The position numbers were made by a program, and so were the translations under genes. From an uncultured Eubacteriales bacterium (GTDB taxonomy: Bacteria; Bacillota; Clostridia; Oscillospirales; Oscillospiraceae): DNA of 64,000 nucleotides. The DNA is taken from the NCBI GenBank assembly GCA_900079765.1, contig LT599017.1, positions 2,015,766-2,079,765 of the forward strand, given 5' to 3'. The notes under the pieces are model-generated. The model was not told where the DNA came from. It saw only the letters and a list, made by a program, of their open reading frames with translations, and did no database searches. This document shows, piece after piece, positions 34,839 through 44,025 of this stretch; the stretch's first letter is position 1, and the number at the start of each line of letters is the position of its first letter.

Positions 34839-35459
34839 CTAAACCGCCTCTTTCTCTGCGTTCTGCTTCGCCCTCCCGCGGAGGGTAAGCTTTAAAAATA
34901 AAAACAGTAATCGGACCGTGAGGGCAACGCCCTGCCCGATGGTCATTGAAAGCGCCGCATGGACGTAGATCTTGGGTTCGCTGGCATCGAAGTTCACCGC
35001 CGTGCGGACGCGTCGCTCCTTTACCTTAAAATTATGCTCGAACACAGTCAGAATCATACCGATGGCAACGTTGGCCCCTCCGTAGGCCATGGCAGCCGCC
35101 GCCGCGTCAGGCGCCGCGGCAGTAAAATCGAGACAGAGCTTGTCAATGCGCACCTTGCGCTTTAACCCCCTCGTCGCCTCTGGGATTAGGGGCAGATACT
35201 GCTTAAGCCGCTCCAGTGTGCCGCCTGGCTTGGCGGGCGGCTCCTCCTCGGGCACTTTTTCCTTTTTCTTTTTCTCTTTCTTTTCTTTCTTCGCCTTGGG
35301 CGGCTTGCGTTTCATCGGATAGAGGGTAAAATAGAGCGGCCCTACCCGCAGCTTGGCAAGCAGGCCCTCGCCGCTGTACTCGGCAAAACCGCCTACCCGT
35401 ATCAGGGACAGGAGGAACAAAGCCAGCACAACGCCCCCGAAAATCATCCACCCCGTCAT
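34839..35459 (-). CDS. DUF2953 domain protein (YtfI-like)
   Basis: 206 residues with an N-terminal membrane helix (about 3-20), a strongly basic Lys/Glu-rich segment (PKAKKEKKEKKKKEKV near residue 53), then the DUF2953 region with VRIDKLCLDFTAAAPDAAAAAMAYG and a C-terminal hydrophobic stretch. The function is unknown. It always travels with gerW in spore-formers and probably belongs to the same sporulation function. It lies between scpB (3 bp) and gerW (2 bp). Confidence 0.87.
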   Translation of the reverse strand: MTGWMIFGGVVLALFLLSLIRVGGFAEYSGEGLLAKLRVGPLYFTLYPMKRKPPKAKKEKKEKKKKEKVPEEEPPAKPGGTLERLKQYLPLIPEATRGLKRKVRIDKLCLDFTAAAPDAAAAAMAYGGANVAIGMILTVFEHNFKVKERRVRTAVNFDASEPKIYVHAALSMTIGQGVALTVRLLFLFLKLTLRGRAKQNAEKEAV

Positions 35460-35462
35460 GGG

Positions 35463-36155
35463 TCACTCCTCTTCTCCGGAGTCCTCGTGCCCGGCCTCCT
35501 GTTTCACGTACTCCACGGCAGCCGCCAAAAGCTCCTCGTCGGTGGAGACTCCCTCCGGCGTCCCCGTCTCAACCTGCTCTTGCTCGGCTTTCATGCGCTC
35601 CACCGCCATCTGCATCTCCATGGTAATCTGCCCGTCCTCCGCGCTGGCGCTTGGCAGCTCAGGCAGCTCTTCCAGGTTGGAGAGGCCGAAGGAGCGCAAA
35701 AACGTCTGGGTCGTTCGGTAGAGGATGGGTCTGCCGGGCACCGCCAGCCTCCCGCACTCCTCGATCAGATCCCGCTCCAGAAGTAGCCCCACGGTATAGG
35801 AGCTGTCCACGCCCCGGATTTGGTCCACGTAGGCCCGGGTGGCAGGCTGATAATAGGCAATGATAGCCATCACCTCCAGCGCCGACTGGGACAGCCGGGC
35901 GGGCCTGCGGCTCTCAAACGCCTTGCGGATATAATCGGCGTACTCGGGGGCAGAGCAGAGCTGATAGCTGTTCTCCAGCCGGATGAGGCGGATACCCCGG
36001 CGCTCGTAGCTATAGTAGTCGGCCAGGCGCTGGCACACCGCGTCTACCGTGGCCCGGTCCGCCTCCAGCGTCATGCAGATGCGCTCCACGCCCACAGCGT
36101 CTCCCGCGGCAAAGAGGATACCCTCGATGGCCGATTCCATTTCCTTAACTTCCAT
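35463..36155 (-). CDS. scpB: Segregation and condensation protein B
   Basis: Winged-helix subunit of the SMC-ScpAB chromosome condensation complex. The 230 residues include ESAIEGILFAAGDAV, LSQSALEVMAIIAYYQP and VDQIRGVDSSYTVGLLLERDLIEECGR. An acidic C-terminal tail of about 50 residues is longer than needed. It lies 21 bp after scpA. Confidence 0.95.
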   Translation of the reverse strand: MEVKEMESAIEGILFAAGDAVGVERICMTLEADRATVDAVCQRLADYYSYERRGIRLIRLENSYQLCSAPEYADYIRKAFESRRPARLSQSALEVMAIIAYYQPATRAYVDQIRGVDSSYTVGLLLERDLIEECGRLAVPGRPILYRTTQTFLRSFGLSNLEELPELPSASAEDGQITMEMQMAVERMKAEQEQVETGTPEGVSTDEELLAAAVEYVKQEAGHEDSGEEE

Positions 36156-36176
36156 GAAGTATTTCGTCCTCCTAAG

Positions 36177-36977
36177 TTAGTACCCCTCTGTGGAGAGCTC
36201 CAGCTCCTCTTCCCCAGCCTCCTGTGTGCTGGTGACGGTGCAGTCTTCCTCGGTGCCAGCCAGGAGGATACGCTTGGCTCGGCAGAGCTCCAGCACCGCG
36301 ATAAAGGTGGCGACAATCTCGGACCGGCTGCGGTTGCCCTGGAAGAGGGCCTTGAACCGGGTCACACCGAACTGGACCAGCCGGTCCAATATCTCCGTCG
36401 CCTTGTCTCCCACAGGGTAGGGCTCCCGGCCCACGATGCCCTCAAAGGCCGCCATGGGCGGCGGGAGCTGGTTGTCTACCCGCTCCAGCACCGAGATCAT
36501 GGCCCGGCGCAGGTCCTCTTTCTTGTGGACGTAGCGGTATACCTTGTTCACCGGAATGGCCTCAGGTACCTTGGTGATGTAGTCACGCCCGATGGCATAG
36601 TGGTCGGACAGGGCAGGCACCACGGCCTTAATACGGGTAAAGCTCTCGTGCCGCTGGTGCTCTTCCAGGGAGGCAATGAGCAGCTCCATCTCGGACAATG
36701 CCTCCTCGTCGTTAATGGAGAGGAGCATGCGGGTCTTGATGAAGACCAATTGGGCAGCCATAGTGACGAACTCGCTGGCGACCTCTAAATCGAGCTGCTG
36801 CCGCCGGGCCATCCAGGTTAGGTATTGCTCCAGGATCACAGATATCTGGATATCCTTGATCTCCATCTTGTTTTTGGAGAGGAGACTCAAAATCAAATCC
36901 AGGGGGCCGGTAAAGTCCTCCATATCCTCCGCTTTCGCCTTGACCACTTTCTCCAGGTGGAAAATAGGAGTGTCCAT
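36177..36977 (-). CDS. scpA: Segregation and condensation protein A
   Basis: Kleisin subunit that bridges SMC heads. The 266 residues begin with the N-terminal SMC-neck helix region (KAEDMEDFTGPLDLILSLLSKNKMEIKDI) and end with a winged-helix part (VATFIAVLELCRAKRI) and an acidic tail. It forms an operon with scpB and the upstream site-2 protease gene. Confidence 0.95.
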   Translation of the reverse strand: MDTPIFHLEKVVKAKAEDMEDFTGPLDLILSLLSKNKMEIKDIQISVILEQYLTWMARRQQLDLEVASEFVTMAAQLVFIKTRMLLSINDEEALSEMELLIASLEEHQRHESFTRIKAVVPALSDHYAIGRDYITKVPEAIPVNKVYRYVHKKEDLRRAMISVLERVDNQLPPPMAAFEGIVGREPYPVGDKATEILDRLVQFGVTRFKALFQGNRSRSEIVATFIAVLELCRAKRILLAGTEEDCTVTSTQEAGEEELELSTEGY

Positions 36978-37001
36978 ACGCGCCCCCCTCTCGTTATAAA
37001 G

Positions 37002-37706
37002 CTATATCAGCCGCGCGCCCAATACCGCAGCCCAGGCCGCTCCGTTCTGAAACAGATTGAGCACTGCGCTCCGCGCCGCCACCAGCGGCCCATCCAGCCA
37101 GCCCAGCCAGAGCACGAGCATCAGTCCCAGCATACCGTACCGCTCATAGCGCAGGATGGTATAAGTGATTTTGTCCGGTAAAAAGCCCTCAACCACCTTC
37201 GAGCCGTCCAGCGGCGGGAACGGGATCAGGTTGAAGATGCCTAGCCCCAAGCTTGACAGACATAGTGTCGCCAGAAAATTCACCAGATACTCCGCCCAGG
37301 CGGCTCCGGCATAGGCCAGAGGCAGGAAAAAGTTTGCGCCAACCAGGGCGACGTAGGCCAGCAGAAAATTGGTGGCCGGACCCGCCAGCGCCGTTAGCGC
37401 CAGCCCCTGCTTTGGATGCTTGAAATAACGAATATCGATGGGCACAGGCTTGGCCCAGCCAAAGCCGAATAACAGCATCATCAGAGCGCCGAAGGGGTCC
37501 AGGTGGCGCAGCGGGTTCAGAGACAGGCGGCGGCTCTTCTTCGCAGTGGGGTCCCCCAACATGTAGGCAGCCATCCCGTGTCCCAACTCATGGAGCGTCA
37601 GGCAGATTAGGACGGCAGCCGCCTGCAGCAGAAAAGAGACCAGTTTGTCCCAGTTCATCTGCTGAAAATATTCCAAAAACGTGTTCAACGTTACTCTTCC
37701 CTCCAT
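37002..37706 (-). CDS. Site-2 protease family (M50) membrane metalloprotease
   Basis: 234 residues, five to six membrane helices, zinc motif HELGH (His39, Glu40, His43) and the second motif NLIPFPPLDGSKV holding the Asp ligand. It resembles B. subtilis YwhC/YdaR-type proteases rather than the compact SpoIVFB-like protein at 51.8 kb. The substrate is unknown. It lies 24 bp before scpA. Confidence 0.9.
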   Translation of the reverse strand: MEGRVTLNTFLEYFQQMNWDKLVSFLLQAAAVLICLTLHELGHGMAAYMLGDPTAKKSRRLSLNPLRHLDPFGALMMLLFGFGWAKPVPIDIRYFKHPKQGLALTALAGPATNFLLAYVALVGANFFLPLAYAGAAWAEYLVNFLATLCLSSLGLGIFNLIPFPPLDGSKVVEGFLPDKITYTILRYERYGMLGLMLVLWLGWLDGPLVAARSAVLNLFQNGAAWAAVLGARLI

Positions 37707-37715
37707 GCGGCGGCT

Positions 37716-38408
37716 TTAATCAAGGAGCTTTGCCCTCAAGAGCGTCAGTTCCTCTTCCGTGAGCCCCGCCTCCAGCAGATAGCCGGGCACGGAGCCGTAT
37801 TTCTCTAGGAGGAGGCGCAGGCATTCGTCCATATACTCGCTCTTGGAGCGGCCTAGCCAGGCCTCCATATCGGGCACCCGAGCCGCCATCTGGCGCAGCA
37901 GCTCCATGATATAAGTCTCTGACACCTGGTAGTCCGCCAGGATGTCGGTCAGCCCCACGCCGCACAGGCTCAGCAGGAGAGCGGCAACGCAGCCGGTGCG
38001 GTCCTTTCCAGCCGTACAATGGAAGAGTACGCCGCCCGGCGCGTGGGCGATGAGGCGCATTACGGCGCAAAGAGCGTTCTTCTCATCCAGCATACGGAAG
38101 TAGCCAGACCCCACATCAGCCTCACTGTTGGGGTAGAGGCCATGGACGGCGAGGGAAACATGGTGATAGTGGAAACCGGGCAGAAACTTCAGCTCGTCGG
38201 GCCGGGCGGCGGTCTCCTCGTCGTGGCGCAGGTCGATGACCGTTGTGACGTCCCGGTCCAGCAGCCAATCCACGTCTGCCTCGGAAAAGCCCTGGGGTAC
38301 ATCTCCCCGCAAAAGCCGCTCCCAGGCGGTGATCTTTCCGTCGGTGGTGGGATGCCCTCCCAGGTCCCTCAGATTCAGCATCCTGCCCAGCGGAATATGT
38401 CTCAGCAT
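37716..38408 (-). CDS. Tyrosine-protein phosphatase (Y_phosphatase3 family)
   Basis: 230 residues beginning MLRHIPLGRMLNLRDLGG, the standard start of this family, with the CX5R catalytic loop HCTAGKDRTG. Such enzymes dephosphorylate phosphotyrosine, phosphoserine or phosphoinositides. The ATG at 38408 follows GAGGAGGACGCGCC. It has its own promoter at 38455-38483. The role here is unknown. Confidence 0.92.
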   Translation of the reverse strand: MLRHIPLGRMLNLRDLGGHPTTDGKITAWERLLRGDVPQGFSEADVDWLLDRDVTTVIDLRHDEETAARPDELKFLPGFHYHHVSLAVHGLYPNSEADVGSGYFRMLDEKNALCAVMRLIAHAPGGVLFHCTAGKDRTGCVAALLLSLCGVGLTDILADYQVSETYIMELLRQMAARVPDMEAWLGRSKSEYMDECLRLLLEKYGSVPGYLLEAGLTEEELTLLRAKLLD

Positions 38409-38454
38409 GGCGCGTCCTCCTCGAATTTGGTAAATAAACTGCGATAGATAAATG

Positions 38455-38483
38455 ATTATATCAAAAACCCACCTAAAAAACAA
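38455..38483 (-). promoter_or_regulatory. SigA-type promoter for the phosphatase-S2P-scpAB operon
   Basis: TTGTTT (38478-38483), 17-bp spacer, TATAAT (38455-38460) on the minus strand, about 45 bp before the start. Confidence 0.75.
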
Positions 38484-38682
38484 GGAGGAGACGAAAGCCC
38501 TTTCCTCCTTATTGACCGAATCCGGTTAGTCCTGGCAATCGGTGCGATACTCACCTCATGGTGCCTGATATCGGATAACACCGCTATAACCAAACACCTG
38601 CAAATCTCTGAGCTGGAGCACGCGGCAGGGTGTCCTGGCCCGGATGCACAGGGAATACGGTCAATGGATTAGAATTTAAAGC
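38484..38682. other. Non-coding gap, nothing recognised
   Basis: About 200 bp between the phosphatase promoter and the terminator of the next gene. No open frame with a start and ribosome binding site, no tRNA-like fold and no clear repeat was found. Confidence 0.5.
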
Positions 38683-38721
38683 AAGCATACCCCCAAACGC
38701 TGTGCGTTTGGGGGTATGCTT
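38683..38721 (-). terminator. Intrinsic terminator after the FAH-family gene
   Basis: Eighteen-base perfect arms (AAGCATACCCCCAAACGC and its complement), 3-base loop, then TTTAAATTC on the minus strand. It ends the lon-engB-FAH operon. Confidence 0.85.
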
Positions 38722-38725
38722 GTGG

Positions 38726-39478
38726 TCATACAATACGGTTTCTCAGCACTCCGATACCCTCGATCTCTACCTCCACGGTGTCCCCCGGTTTCATGGGGCC
38801 GATGCCCGCCGGGGTGCCGGTGGTGACCACGTCGCCCGGCTCCAGGGTCATGGACGCGGTGATGTACTCCATCAGCTTGGGCAGCCCGTGCATGAAGAGG
38901 GATGTACGGGAGGACTGGACCGTTACTCCATTGAGTCGGGTCTCAATTTTCAGATCCGCTCCGTCCACCTCGTCGGTGACCACAGGGCCCACGGGAGCGA
39001 AACCATCCATACTCTTGCCACGGGTCCACTGCCCATCAGACTTCTGTACATCCCGGGCTGTCACGTCGTTGAGGCAGGTATAGCCCAGAATATAGTCCGC
39101 AAAGTCTTCTTCCTTTACATCCTTGGCCCTCTTCTTTATCACGAAGGCCAGCTCCCCCTCGTAATCCAGCCGCTGGACGAAAGCGGGGGCGTGAACCTCT
39201 CCCTCCGGGCGGTTTAGGGTGTTGGGAGCCTTCAGGAACAGCAAGGGCGCCTCGGGCACCCCCTCCCCCATCTCCTGGGCATGATCGAAGTAGTTCTTCC
39301 CCACACAGACAATTTTACTGGGCACACAGGGCTCCAGCAGGCGGCACTCCGCCAGGGGCAGGGAGCCGCCATCGCAGAAGATGCCGTCATAGGGCGCGCG
39401 GGACAGGGTGCGCACGGCGTCCCCGCTCAGAACGCCCCACGTGGGTCCGCCCTCCTGTTCGATTCTTACAAACCTCAT
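38726..39478 (-). CDS. Fumarylacetoacetate hydrolase family protein
   Basis: 250 residues with the FAH fold: KIVCVGKNYFDHAQEMG, YEGELAFVIKKRAKDV, YTCLNDVTARDVQ (metal ligands Glu/Asp) and GDVVTTGTPAGIG. Family members cleave or decarboxylate beta-keto acids such as oxaloacetate, acylpyruvates or 2-hydroxyhepta-diene-dioates. The substrate cannot be told. The start overlaps the engB stop by 4 bp, so it is coupled to engB and lon. Confidence 0.92.
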   Translation of the reverse strand: MRFVRIEQEGGPTWGVLSGDAVRTLSRAPYDGIFCDGGSLPLAECRLLEPCVPSKIVCVGKNYFDHAQEMGEGVPEAPLLFLKAPNTLNRPEGEVHAPAFVQRLDYEGELAFVIKKRAKDVKEEDFADYILGYTCLNDVTARDVQKSDGQWTRGKSMDGFAPVGPVVTDEVDGADLKIETRLNGVTVQSSRTSLFMHGLPKLMEYITASMTLEPGDVVTTGTPAGIGPMKPGDTVEVEIEGIGVLRNRIV

Positions 39479-40074
39479 ACCGTCTCTCCCACGCTCTTTA
39501 AAATCTCGGTCAGCAGCTCCTGCCGCCCGTCCCCCTTTTCTGCCGAAAAGGGGATCACCTTTACATCATCATCTATCTCCAACGTCTCCCGGATACGGGT
39601 GAGGTTGGGCTCGATCTCGCTCTTCTTCAGCTTGTCGAGCTTATTGGCTACCACCAGAAAGGGCTTGCCGCTCTCCTTGAACCACTCAGCCATGGTGCAG
39701 TCGTCGGCGGTGGGCTTATGCCGAGCGTCCACGATCATGACCCCAAGAGTCATCAGTGTGGTATCGGCAAACCAGCTCTCAATGAGCCGGCCCCAACGGG
39801 CCTTTTCCGCCTGGGAGACCTTGGCGTACCCGTACCCCGGCAGATCCACCAGGTAGAGCTTTTCGTCCACCAGAAAATAGTTGATGTGGACCGTCTTCCC
39901 CGGCGCAGCCCCCACCCGGGCAAAGTTCTTGCGCAGGAGGAGCTTATTGATGACCGACGATTTGCCCACGTTGGACCGGCCGGAGAACACCACCTGGGAC
40001 AAGCCGTCCCTAGGGAAGTCTTTCTCCCAGGCGGCGGAGCGGATAAATTCCGTCTTCTGTAAATTCAGAGCCAC
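39475..40074 (-). CDS. engB: Ribosome biogenesis GTP-binding protein EngB/YsxC
   Basis: Essential GTPase in 50S subunit assembly. The 199 residues have G1 GRSNVGKSS, G3 DLPGYGYAK and G4 NKLDK. A GTG start at 40074 (VALNLQKTEF) is chosen: GGGAGAGG lies 7 bp before it and it gives the family's normal N-terminus. The frame is open to 40128, which would overlap lon. It lies 14 bp after lon, the arrangement seen in Bacillus. Confidence 0.93.
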   Translation of the reverse strand: MALNLQKTEFIRSAAWEKDFPRDGLSQVVFSGRSNVGKSSVINKLLLRKNFARVGAAPGKTVHINYFLVDEKLYLVDLPGYGYAKVSQAEKARWGRLIESWFADTTLMTLGVMIVDARHKPTADDCTMAEWFKESGKPFLVVANKLDKLKKSEIEPNLTRIRETLEIDDDVKVIPFSAEKGDGRQELLTEILKSVGETV

Positions 40075-40088
40075 AGTGTTTCCTCTCC

Positions 40089-42494
40089 CTACTGCTTTAA
40101 ATGGATGGCGCTCTCCGCCTTGCGGCACTCGGGCGACAGGGTGTTTTGGGGCGTGTCACTCTGGAGCGCGCGGGGGCACAGTGCCTCCGCCAAGGCGGCA
40201 TCCGCCCAGTCCACCGTCACAAAGTGCAGAGCGGAGCGGACCGTCTGGTCGATCTCCTCCAGGTCCTTTTCATTGTCCGCCGGGATGATGACGGTGCGGA
40301 TGCCGTTGCGCAGGGCTGCCATCGTCTTCTCCTTCAAGCCGCCGATTGGCAGCACTCGTCCCCGTAAAGTGATTTCACCTGTCATGGCAACGCCCCGTTT
40401 CACCGGGGTATTGCTGAGGGCCGAGACCATCGCCACCGTAATGGCGACTCCCGCAGAGGGGCCGTCCTTGGGGACCGCCCCCTCTGGAAAATGGACGTGG
40501 ATGTCCTTGGTCTTATAGAAGTCCTCTTCGACGCCCAGCTGGGTGGCCCGGCTGCGGATATAGGAGCGGGCCGCCATAGCCGATTCCTTCATCACGTCGC
40601 CCAGATTACCCGTAAGCTCCACTTTGCCCGAGCCGGGGACCACGTTGGCCTCCACCTCCAGCAGCTCGCCGCCCACGCTGGTCCAGGCAAGGCCGTTCAC
40701 CACGCCCACCTGCTCGGTCTTAGGCAGACGCTCTGGGTGAAATTTCCGCACACCAAGGTACTCTTCCAGTGAATCCCCTGTAATACTAATAGACTTTACA
40801 TCACCTGTCACAATGCGCATTGCAGCCTTTCGGCATAAGGCCCCCAGCTCCCGCTCCAGCACACGGACGCCAGACTCTCGGGTGTAGCCCACGATGAGCT
40901 CCCGTACTGCGTCGTCGGTGAGCCTGAGCTGGCTCTTCTTCAGGCCATGGCGCCCACGCTCCTTGGGGAGCAGGTGCTGCTGGGCGATCTGGAGCTTTTC
41001 CTCGTCGGTGTAGCTGGTGAGCTCGATGACCTCCATGCGGTCCAGCAGCGGGCGCGGGATAGTGTCGGTGGTATTGGCAGTGGTAATAAAGAGCACATCG
41101 GACAAATCAAAGGGCAGCTCCAGGAAATTGTCCCGGAACGTGCTGTTCTGCTCAGCGTCCAGCACCTCCAAAAGGGCCGACGAGGGGTCCCCGTGGATGT
41201 CGGAGGCCAGCTTATCGATCTCATCCAGCAAAAGCAGAGGGTTATTGCTCCCCGCCTGGCGGATAGCGGTGATGACCCGCCCCGGCATGGCCCCCACATA
41301 GGTCTTGCGGTGGCCCCGAATTTCAGCTTCGTCGTGAATGCCGCCCAGGGAGATGCGGGCCATTTTTCGGTTCATCGCTTTGGCGATGGAGGCGGCGATA
41401 GAGGTCTTACCCACGCCGGGAGGTCCCACGAGGCAGATGATCTGCCCCTTAAGTTGGGGCGCGAGCTGTTTGACCGCCAGAAACTCCAGTACACGCGCCT
41501 TGACCCTGTCAAGGCCGAAGTGGTCCGCGTCCAGCACCTTGCGTGCAGCCGCCACGTCCAGGCGCTCCTTGGTCCGCTTGCTCCAGGGCAGCTCCAGGCA
41601 CACGTCAAGATAGTTGCGGGAAACGCTGGCCTCCGCTGAGCCGGCGGGCTGCTTGCCCAGCCGTGCCAGCTCTTTGTTCAGTTTCTCTTCCACCTCTTTG
41701 GGCAGCTTAGCTGCGGCGATTTTCTGGCTGTACTCGGCAAGCTCGCTCTCGCCGTTCTGGTCCTCGCCCAGCTCTTCCTGCAAAACCTTCAACTGCTCGC
41801 GCAGGTAGTAGTCCCTCTGCCCCCGGGAGAGGCCCTCGCGAACCTTGCTCTGCATCTCCTGCTCCAGCTCCAGAATCTCCACCTCTCTCCGGAGGATTTG
41901 AGAGAGCTTTTCCAGCCGACGGACAGGCCGCAGCTCCTCAAGGATGGACTGCTTGTCGCCGGAGCGCATGATGATGTTCTGGGCGATATAGTCTGCGATA
42001 TAGCCGGGGTCCTCACTGGCGAGGACGGCCAGCAGCACATCGGAGGTCATCTTAGGGGCCAGCTCCGCGTAGCTCTCAAAGAGGTCGTAGGTCCGGCGTA
42101 TCAGCGCCTCTGTACGGGGTGAGGACTTGACGGGGGCATCGCCGGGGATCTCCTCTACCTCAGCCAGGAGGTAGGGCTCGATCTGTCCTAAGGACAGCAG
42201 CCGCCCGCGGGAGAGGCCTTCCACCATGACCCGCACGTTCCCACCCGGCATCCGTAAAATCTGCCTGACGTTGGAGATGGTGCCGATGACGAAGAGATCC
42301 CGCTGGCCCGGCTCCTCCACAGAGAGGTCCCGCTGGGCCACCAAAAAGATAGACTGCCCGGTGGACATGGCCTCGTCCAGGGCCTTGATAGAGGTCTCCC
42401 GCCCCACGTCGAAGTGGAGCAGCATATTGGGGAATATGGTCAGCCCACGCAGGGCCAGGGCCGGCATGGAGACGGAAGTATTAAATTGACTCAT
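40089..42494 (-). CDS. lon: ATP-dependent protease Lon
   Basis: Hexameric AAA+ serine protease for damaged and regulatory proteins. The 801 residues comprise an N-terminal substrate domain, Walker A GPPGVGKTS, Walker B LLLDEIDK and a protease domain with catalytic Ser in KDGPSAGVAITVAM and Lys in GLKEKTMAALRNG. The ATG at 42494 follows AAAGGAAGTGTGCAGT; a GTG three codons upstream is less likely. A terminator hairpin lies just ahead of its ribosome site, separating it from clpX. Confidence 0.97.
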   Translation of the reverse strand: MSQFNTSVSMPALALRGLTIFPNMLLHFDVGRETSIKALDEAMSTGQSIFLVAQRDLSVEEPGQRDLFVIGTISNVRQILRMPGGNVRVMVEGLSRGRLLSLGQIEPYLLAEVEEIPGDAPVKSSPRTEALIRRTYDLFESYAELAPKMTSDVLLAVLASEDPGYIADYIAQNIIMRSGDKQSILEELRPVRRLEKLSQILRREVEILELEQEMQSKVREGLSRGQRDYYLREQLKVLQEELGEDQNGESELAEYSQKIAAAKLPKEVEEKLNKELARLGKQPAGSAEASVSRNYLDVCLELPWSKRTKERLDVAAARKVLDADHFGLDRVKARVLEFLAVKQLAPQLKGQIICLVGPPGVGKTSIAASIAKAMNRKMARISLGGIHDEAEIRGHRKTYVGAMPGRVITAIRQAGSNNPLLLLDEIDKLASDIHGDPSSALLEVLDAEQNSTFRDNFLELPFDLSDVLFITTANTTDTIPRPLLDRMEVIELTSYTDEEKLQIAQQHLLPKERGRHGLKKSQLRLTDDAVRELIVGYTRESGVRVLERELGALCRKAAMRIVTGDVKSISITGDSLEEYLGVRKFHPERLPKTEQVGVVNGLAWTSVGGELLEVEANVVPGSGKVELTGNLGDVMKESAMAARSYIRSRATQLGVEEDFYKTKDIHVHFPEGAVPKDGPSAGVAITVAMVSALSNTPVKRGVAMTGEITLRGRVLPIGGLKEKTMAALRNGIRTVIIPADNEKDLEEIDQTVRSALHFVTVDWADAALAEALCPRALQSDTPQNTLSPECRKAESAIHLKQ

Positions 42495-42519
42495 ACTGCA
42501 CACTTCCTTTCAAAAAACA

Positions 42520-42541
42520 GGGCGGGGGCTTGCCCCCGCCC
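42520..42541 (-). terminator. Terminator or attenuator between clpX and lon
   Basis: Arms GGGCGGGGGC and GCCCCCGCCC, 2-base loop, then TGTTTTTTG on the minus strand. It lies 27 bp after the clpX stop and 26 bp before the lon ATG, so it either ends clpX transcripts or tunes read-through into lon. I see no separate lon promoter in the short gap. Confidence 0.85.
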
Positions 42542-42567
42542 TTTCTGGCAAAACACAATTCACATTT

Positions 42568-43887
42568 TCAGGACACATTTCCCTGGGTGGAGAGACCGCC
42601 CCGCTCCGCCCGCAGAGCAGCACCGCCCAGACGGGGGCGCTCCTTCCGGTTGCTGTCCCGCTCTATGGCAGGCTGCTCCCGGTCCCGGACACTCTCCTCG
42701 GTGATGGTCACCTTGGCAATCGTGGGGTCGGAGGGCACGTCGTACATTACCTGAGTCATGACCTCCTCCAGTACGGCACGAAGCCCCCGGGCACCGATGC
42801 CGCGCTCAATAGCCCGATCCGCCGCCGCCTCCAGGGCCTTGGGCTGGAAGTCCAGGCTCACATTGTCATACTCCAGCAGCTTTTCGTACTGCTTGACCAG
42901 GGCGTTCTTTGGCTCGGTCAGGATGCGCACCAGCTGCTCCTTGTTCAGGGACTGGAGGGCGGTGATGACGGGCAGACGGCCCACCAGCTCGGGGATAATG
43001 CCGAATTTGAGAAGGTCGTGGGGCTGGATGTCCTTCAGAATGGCCGAGGCATCCTTTTCCTTCTTGCTCTCGATCTCCGCGCCGAAACCTATGCTCTTCT
43101 TGTCCAGCCGCTGCTCGATGATCTTCTCGATGCCGTCGAAAGCGCCGCCGCAGATGAAGAGGATATTCTTGGTGTTGATCTGGATGAATTCCTGGTGGGG
43201 GTGCTTGCGCCCGCCCTGGGGCGGGACGTTGGCCACCGTGCCCTCCAGAATCTTCAGCAGGGCCTGCTGCACCCCCTCGCCGGACACATCGCGGGTGATG
43301 GAGGTATTCTCGCTCTTGCGGGCGATCTTATCCATCTCATCGATATAGATGATGCCGCGCTCGGCCAGCTCGATGTCGAAGTCGGCGGCCTGGACCAGGC
43401 GCAGGAGGATGTTCTCCACGTCGTCGCCCACGTAGCCCGCCTCGGTGAGGGTGGTGGCGTCGGCGATGGCGAAAGGCACCTTCAAAATACGGGCCAGGGT
43501 CTGGGCAAAGAGGGTCTTGCCACTGCCGGTGGGGCCCAGCAGGAGGATATTGCTCTTCTGGAGCTCCACATCATCCCCGCCACCGAAGTAGATGCGCTTA
43601 TAGTGGTTGTAAACCGCCACCGAGAGGGCCACCTTGGCCCCCTCTTGGCCGATGATATACTGGTCCAACACGTCCCGGATCTCCCGCGGGGTGGGGATCA
43701 CGTCCGGGATGTCGGGAGAGACCTGCTCTTCAGGATCATAGGTGTCATCCAGAATGCTCATGCAGAGGTGGACGCACTCGTTGCAGATATAAGCGCCCGG
43801 CCCGGCTATGATACGGTTAACCTGCTCCTGGTGCTTACCGCAGAAGGAGCAGCGGACCGATTTCTTGTCGTCAGTCTTGTTCGGCAT
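42568..43887 (-). CDS. clpX: ATP-dependent Clp protease ATP-binding subunit ClpX
   Basis: AAA+ unfoldase that feeds ClpP. The 439 residues have an N-terminal zinc finger (Cys13, Cys16, Cys35, Cys38), Walker A GPTGSGKT, pore loop [13 protein letters not shown], arginine-finger region and the ClpP-binding IGF loop (KKSIGFGAE). The ATG at 43887 follows GAGGTAATTAGT. It lies downstream of clpP, separated by a hairpin-rich leader of about 140 bp. The tail carries a short extra Arg-rich segment. Confidence 0.97.
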   Translation of the reverse strand: MPNKTDDKKSVRCSFCGKHQEQVNRIIAGPGAYICNECVHLCMSILDDTYDPEEQVSPDIPDVIPTPREIRDVLDQYIIGQEGAKVALSVAVYNHYKRIYFGGGDDVELQKSNILLLGPTGSGKTLFAQTLARILKVPFAIADATTLTEAGYVGDDVENILLRLVQAADFDIELAERGIIYIDEMDKIARKSENTSITRDVSGEGVQQALLKILEGTVANVPPQGGRKHPHQEFIQINTKNILFICGGAFDGIEKIIEQRLDKKSIGFGAEIESKKEKDASAILKDIQPHDLLKFGIIPELVGRLPVITALQSLNKEQLVRILTEPKNALVKQYEKLLEYDNVSLDFQPKALEAAADRAIERGIGARGLRAVLEEVMTQVMYDVPSDPTIAKVTITEESVRDREQPAIERDSNRKERPRLGGAALRAERGGLSTQGNVS

Positions 43888-43930
43888 ACTAATTACCTCA
43901 TTTGTCCGCGAGTCTGCACGGACGGATAGT

Positions 43931-43987
43931 GGGCGGGGCAAACGCGCCCCATAAAAGGGGCCCCCGCGGGGCAAAGCCCCGTGGGGG
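43931..43987 (-). repeat. GC-rich hairpins in the clpP-clpX gap
   Basis: A strong hairpin (43961-43987: CCCCCGCGGGGC, AAA, GCCCCGTGGGGG) and a weaker one (43931-43949) lie between the clpP terminator-like hairpin and the clpX ribosome site. They have no T-run, so they look like RNA stability or processing elements setting the clpX:clpP ratio. Confidence 0.5.
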
Positions 43988-43989
43988 AG

Positions 43990-44020
43990 AAAGAGCGGGG
44001 ACAGTATGTCCCCGCTCTTT
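43990..44020 (-). terminator. Terminator-like hairpin after clpP
   Basis: Fourteen-base perfect arms (AAAGAGCGGGGACA and its complement), 3-base loop, starting 6 bp after the clpP stop. The following minus-strand sequence CTTTCTCC has only a short T-run, so partial termination or RNA-end protection is likely. Confidence 0.6.
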
Positions 44021-44025
44021 TGGGG

